A stretch of DNA of 35,397 bases from an uncultured Aureimonas sp. (GTDB lineage Bacteria > Pseudomonadota > Alphaproteobacteria > Rhizobiales > Rhizobiaceae), in NCBI RefSeq assembly GCF_913775355.1, contig NZ_CAJYIU010000184.1, positions 1 through 35,397 of the forward strand. The letters run 5' to 3'. Made by a program: the position numbers and the translations under genes. Each line of letters opens with the position of its first letter. Within the stretch, counting starts at the first letter, position 1. The notes below the pieces were generated by a model. The model was not told the DNA's origin, searched no databases, and saw only the letters and a list, made by a program, of their open reading frames with translations. Of this stretch, positions 32,923 to 35,397 are shown piece after piece.

Positions 32923-33696
32923 TTACCAAATGGTATAGCCGCAATCCACCGTTACGATCGATCCCGTCATCGCGCTCGACGCGTCGGTGGCGAGGAAGAG
33001 GATCGCGGAGGCGATTTCGTCGGCGCGCGCCGGGCGGTTCATCGGGGTCGACGCCATCCAGGTCGGCATCAGCGCGTCGTCGGTGAAGCCGCCGCGCGAC
33101 ATCGCCGTGTCGACATAGGTCGGCGCGACCGAATTGACGCGCACGCCGCGCGGGGCCCACTCGCCTGCGAGCGAGCGCGTCATGTGGTGCACGCCGGCCT
33201 TCGCGGCGTTGTAATGCACCTGCCGCTGCGGCTTGTTGGAGATGAGGCCAGACATCGAGCCGACCGTAACGATCGAGCCGCGCCCACGCTCCAGCATGGC
33301 ACGGCCGAACTCGCGGCACGACCAGTAGCAGCCGTTGAGGTCGACATCGACGACCTTGTGCCAGACCTCGTCGGTCATGCTTTCGCCCGGCGTATCCGGC
33401 CAGGCGATGCCGGCGTTGGCGATCAGGATGTCGATGCCGCCATGGCGCTCGTTGGCCTCCGCGGCGGCGCGGGCGACGGCTTTGGAGTCCGTGACGTCGA
33501 GCGCGACGGCATCGACCTCCCAGCCCTTTTCAGCGAGTTCCGCACGCCCGGCCTCCAGAACGGCCGGGTCGCGATCGGAGATGACGACGCGCGCGCCGTG
33601 CTCCAGAAGCGCCTCTGCGGTGCACAGGCCGATGCCGCGCCCGCCGCCGGTGATGAAGGCGGCGCGGCCGGAGAGGTCGGATTTTTCGCGATACAT
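32923..33696 (-). CDS. Short-chain dehydrogenase, polyol/sugar-alcohol type
   Basis: A 257-residue classical SDR. The NAD(P) fold is FITGGGRGIGLCTAEA (16-23) with NAG at 94-96; the catalytic Ser147, Tyr162 and Lys166 lie in VGSMSGL and HYNAAKAG. Asp41 after the second strand favours NAD over NADP. The C-terminal VDCGYTIW recalls polyol dehydrogenases such as threitol or arabinitol dehydrogenase. It probably oxidises a sugar alcohol to a ketose for the kinase encoded 23 bases upstream. AGGA lies seven bases before the ATG. Both genes belong to the DeoR-linked unit. The exact polyol is not known. Confidence 0.9.
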   Translation of the reverse strand: MYREKSDLSGRAAFITGGGRGIGLCTAEALLEHGARVVISDRDPAVLEAGRAELAEKGWEVDAVALDVTDSKAVARAAAEANERHGGIDILIANAGIAWPDTPGESMTDEVWHKVVDVDLNGCYWSCREFGRAMLERGRGSIVTVGSMSGLISNKPQRQVHYNAAKAGVHHMTRSLAGEWAPRGVRVNSVAPTYVDTAMSRGGFTDDALMPTWMASTPMNRPARADEIASAILFLATDASSAMTGSIVTVDCGYTIW

Positions 33697-33719
33697 GGCA
33701 CTGTCCTGAAGTCGCGCGG

Positions 33720-34973
33720 TCAGGCGCGTTGGCGGATCCGCTGGCGGCCGGCGCTGCCCGCCGAGCCGAGAACGAGGAGGCAGCCGGCGGTGAACGTGTC
33801 GCCGAGCCCGAGGGTCGTGGCGGGTGCGGCATGGTAGGGGCTGGGCACCGCGACCGAGGTCCAGCCGTCGCCGAGCGGTCCGTCGTCGACGGGCGGGCGT
33901 TGGAACGTCGCACCGTCCGCCACGCCTTCCGGCACGGCGGGCTGCCCGGCCATCGACCGCGTGCTGGCGACGAGGCAACCGGCCATCAGCGCTTCGCGCT
34001 CGACGTCCGCGTCGCGCCGCGTGACGGTCAGCGCCCAGTGGTCGGCATGGACGCAGACGCGGTCGAGCCCCAGGCGCTCGCCGAGCGCCCGCATGGTCAA
34101 GGCCAGGTCGGCGTCGGCGACGCCGGGCGCGAGGTCGCGCATTTCCGAATGGCTCATGCCGAGCGAGGTCGCGGCACCCCGAGCGCCGTCCAACACGCGA
34201 TCGCGCAAGGCGGCGTCTTCGAACGTGCTCATCTCGAGGTGCACGGTGGAAAGGCCCGCGTCGAGCCAGTGCCGTGTCAGCGAAAACACGCGGGCGAGTT
34301 CGTCGTCGAGGTCGGCCGGGGGCACGCAGTTGAAGCCTGCGACGAGGCCGGTTCCGGCCTCCGGCGCCAGGTGCGGCGTCAGTCCCTCGAAGGCCGCGTC
34401 CTTCTCGAGGCCCGGATCGCCGAAGCGCACGATGATGCGCGACGAGCGGTTCGGCACGCAGTCGCCGACGGCGCGTCCCGCCGTGTATTCGAAGATGTAG
34501 ATGTCGGGCCGCCGGGCACCGCGGGGCTGCACGGATCGTGCCCGCACCGTGCGCTCGCCTTCGGCCAGCAGCAGGTTTCCGGGCAGGCGCGCGAGCATGT
34601 GAGCGCTGCGGTCCGAGAGGTTGACGATCGCGGGCGCGCCGAGCGTCGTCAGCACCCATCCGGCCTGCGGGCCGACACCGCCGAGCGCATAGCGCGCCGG
34701 AACGTGGTCGGCGAGCCAGGCCGGGCCGGCGGGCCATTCGACGCGCACCTCGCCACCGACGCCGCGCGCGACGCGATCCTTCAGCATCGACGCGAAGGCG
34801 GCAGCGTCAGGATCGTCAGCCGTCCAGAGGGCGGCCGCGTTGGAAAGGTCGATCCTTGCATCCACGCAGGCGCTCATGCCGCACAGCGTCAGCGGGGCGC
34901 TGCGCGCCATGCCCGGCAAGCGGCGGACCAGACCCTCGTAGGCGGCGCGCCAGTCCGCTTGGCTGTCGTGCAT
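33720..34973 (-). CDS. ADP-dependent glucokinase/phosphofructokinase family sugar kinase
   Basis: A 417-residue protein of the ADP-specific sugar kinase family, best known from archaea and as animal ADPGK. Landmarks in order: YALGGVGPQAG (98-105), DIYIFEYTAGRAV (161-166), NRSSRIIVRFGDP, the metal-linked HxE in STVHLEMSTFED (245-247), TSLGMSHSEM where family members have NxxE (here Ser274-x-x-Glu277), and the catalytic GLGDTFTAG (389-392). It would use ADP rather than ATP to phosphorylate a sugar or sugar phosphate in the cytosol. It leads a unit with a polyol dehydrogenase and a DeoR regulator. GGAGAG precedes ATG 34973. Nucleotide and sugar are family inferences; the Asn-to-Ser change is unusual. 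Confidence 0.85.
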   Translation of the reverse strand: MHDSQADWRAAYEGLVRRLPGMARSAPLTLCGMSACVDARIDLSNAAALWTADDPDAAAFASMLKDRVARGVGGEVRVEWPAGPAWLADHVPARYALGGVGPQAGWVLTTLGAPAIVNLSDRSAHMLARLPGNLLLAEGERTVRARSVQPRGARRPDIYIFEYTAGRAVGDCVPNRSSRIIVRFGDPGLEKDAAFEGLTPHLAPEAGTGLVAGFNCVPPADLDDELARVFSLTRHWLDAGLSTVHLEMSTFEDAALRDRVLDGARGAATSLGMSHSEMRDLAPGVADADLALTMRALGERLGLDRVCVHADHWALTVTRRDADVEREALMAGCLVASTRSMAGQPAVPEGVADGATFQRPPVDDGPLGDGWTSVAVPSPYHAAPATTLGLGDTFTAGCLLVLGSAGSAGRQRIRQRA

Positions 34974-35278
34974 GGGGACTCTCCGCGAGATCACGTCAAT
35001 TCGCGTCAGGAACATGCGGAAACGACGCGAAGGTCAACCATAAAACGTCATTGTCGTGCAGCATCCCATGTTGCGGCTGCGAGCAGCGGATCGGCGCTGG
35101 AGGCCAATCTAGGGGCATAAACGCGCGATACGAATGCCGGAGGCGTGATTGCCCGCTTGCCGCACGCAGGCGTCCGTCTGGAAGAAAAAGATTTCCGATG
35201 AAACAATTTGGAGTTATACCTCGCGGCGTCGCACGTCCGGTCCGGAAACCGAGAGTGCACTCCGTCAACGATCCGAGG
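34974..35278. other. Divergent promoter region between the ADP-kinase unit and the right-edge gene
   Basis: This gap of about 305 bases separates two divergent starts and should carry both promoters and the DeoR site. Candidate symmetric elements are weak: TTTC-CGAT-GAAA (35192-35203) and GGCAT-N15-ATGCC near 35114-35138. It is more AT-rich toward the right gene, with ATTTCCGATGAAACAATTTG and TTATACC. No RNA gene or terminator is seen. Confidence 0.45.
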
Positions 35279-35397
35279 ATGACCGCCGTGCTCCGGTTGG
35301 ACCAGAAGCTTCAGAACATTCGCGCCGGACGATACAGCCGGTCGGATTTCATCATCGCCGACGCCAAGGACAGCGACATGGGATCGGGTGTCGGCGG
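35279..35397 (+). CDS. Unrecognised gene, N-terminus only, divergent from the ADP-kinase unit
   Basis: Only about 40 codons are visible before the right edge: MTAVLRLDQKLQNIRAGRYS followed by RSDFIIADAKDSDMGSGVGG. The frame is open to the end and codon use matches the neighbours. The FIIADAKDSDM stretch looks like a conserved N-terminus. I have a vague memory of similar rhizobial proteins near sugar catabolism genes, possibly TIM-barrel aldolase-like, but I cannot support a function. The start is ambiguous. ATG 35279 has the purine tract too close; GTG 35288 has AGGA eight bases upstream; ATG 35198 is in frame and would add 27 basic residues. Its position suggests it shares regulation with the ADP-kinase unit. 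Confidence 0.6.
   Translation, partial: MTAVLRLDQKLQNIRAGRYSRSDFIIADAKDSDMGSGVG

Noticed and set aside
1-35397. Mobile element, prophage, CRISPR, tRNA or rRNA
   Set aside because: No transposase, integrase, terminal repeats, array or RNA gene could be recognised anywhere in the window by eye.

Overview
The window is a dense, GC-rich stretch of bacterial chromosome. The gene content points to the Alphaproteobacteria, most likely Hyphomicrobiales (Rhizobiales) and perhaps an Aurantimonas-like genus; the genus is a guess. The pointers are an aa3-type cytochrome oxidase subunit IV, DUF992, DUF983, DUF3750, an Omp25/Omp31-type barrel, a DUF1007/NicO pair and a Rhizobium-type asparaginase. I see no insertion sequence, phage gene, CRISPR array, rRNA or tRNA. 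The ends cut two genes: an ornithine/lysine decarboxylase on the left and an unrecognised gene on the right.

Layout. 0-4.7 kb: decarboxylase start, a LysR regulator, an L,D-transpeptidase, a DUF1007/NicO nickel-cobalt transport pair and a class I amidotransferase-fold hydrolase. 4.8-9 kb: a ParA-like protein with an altered P-loop, RecX, a PfpI/DJ-1 protein, cytochrome oxidase subunit IV, a DUF992 secreted protein and a TPR lipoprotein. 9-16 kb: a FUSC transporter, a Gln/Ala-rich membrane protein, class I fructose-bisphosphate aldolase, a 610-base gap with RNA-like hairpins, a major outer membrane barrel and a fructokinase-like kinase. 16-26 kb: DUF3750, asparaginase, a NYN nuclease-like gene behind CorA, a small unknown protein, a HerA/DUF853 ATPase, a TM2 protein, a Rieske-AIF oxidoreductase, DUF983 and a one-chain dihydroxyacetone kinase.

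The right-hand 9 kb is a sugar/polyol catabolic island. A LacI regulator at 31.05 kb is divergent from a tightly packed operon: a tagatose-kinase-like PfkB protein, a GatZ/KbaZ protein, a Gfo/Idh/MocA oxidoreductase and an alpha/beta hydrolase. A perfect dyad, AAACTTT-N8-AAAGTTT, lies between the two. The kinase plus GatZ-type protein, with no class II aldolase partner visible, fits the Agrobacterium-style route tagatose -> tagatose 6-phosphate -> fructose 6-phosphate. Back to back with it is a second unit: an ADP-dependent glucokinase/phosphofructokinase-family kinase (best known from archaea and animals), a polyol-type short-chain dehydrogenase and a DeoR regulator. Its likely logic is polyol -> ketose -> ketose phosphate. 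This second unit is the most unusual content here. The substrates are inferred, and no sugar transporter lies in the window.

Most genes have clear ribosome binding sites and strong intrinsic terminators. Several neighbours overlap by 4 bases, either ATGA start/stop overlaps within operons or CTAG shared stops between convergent genes.
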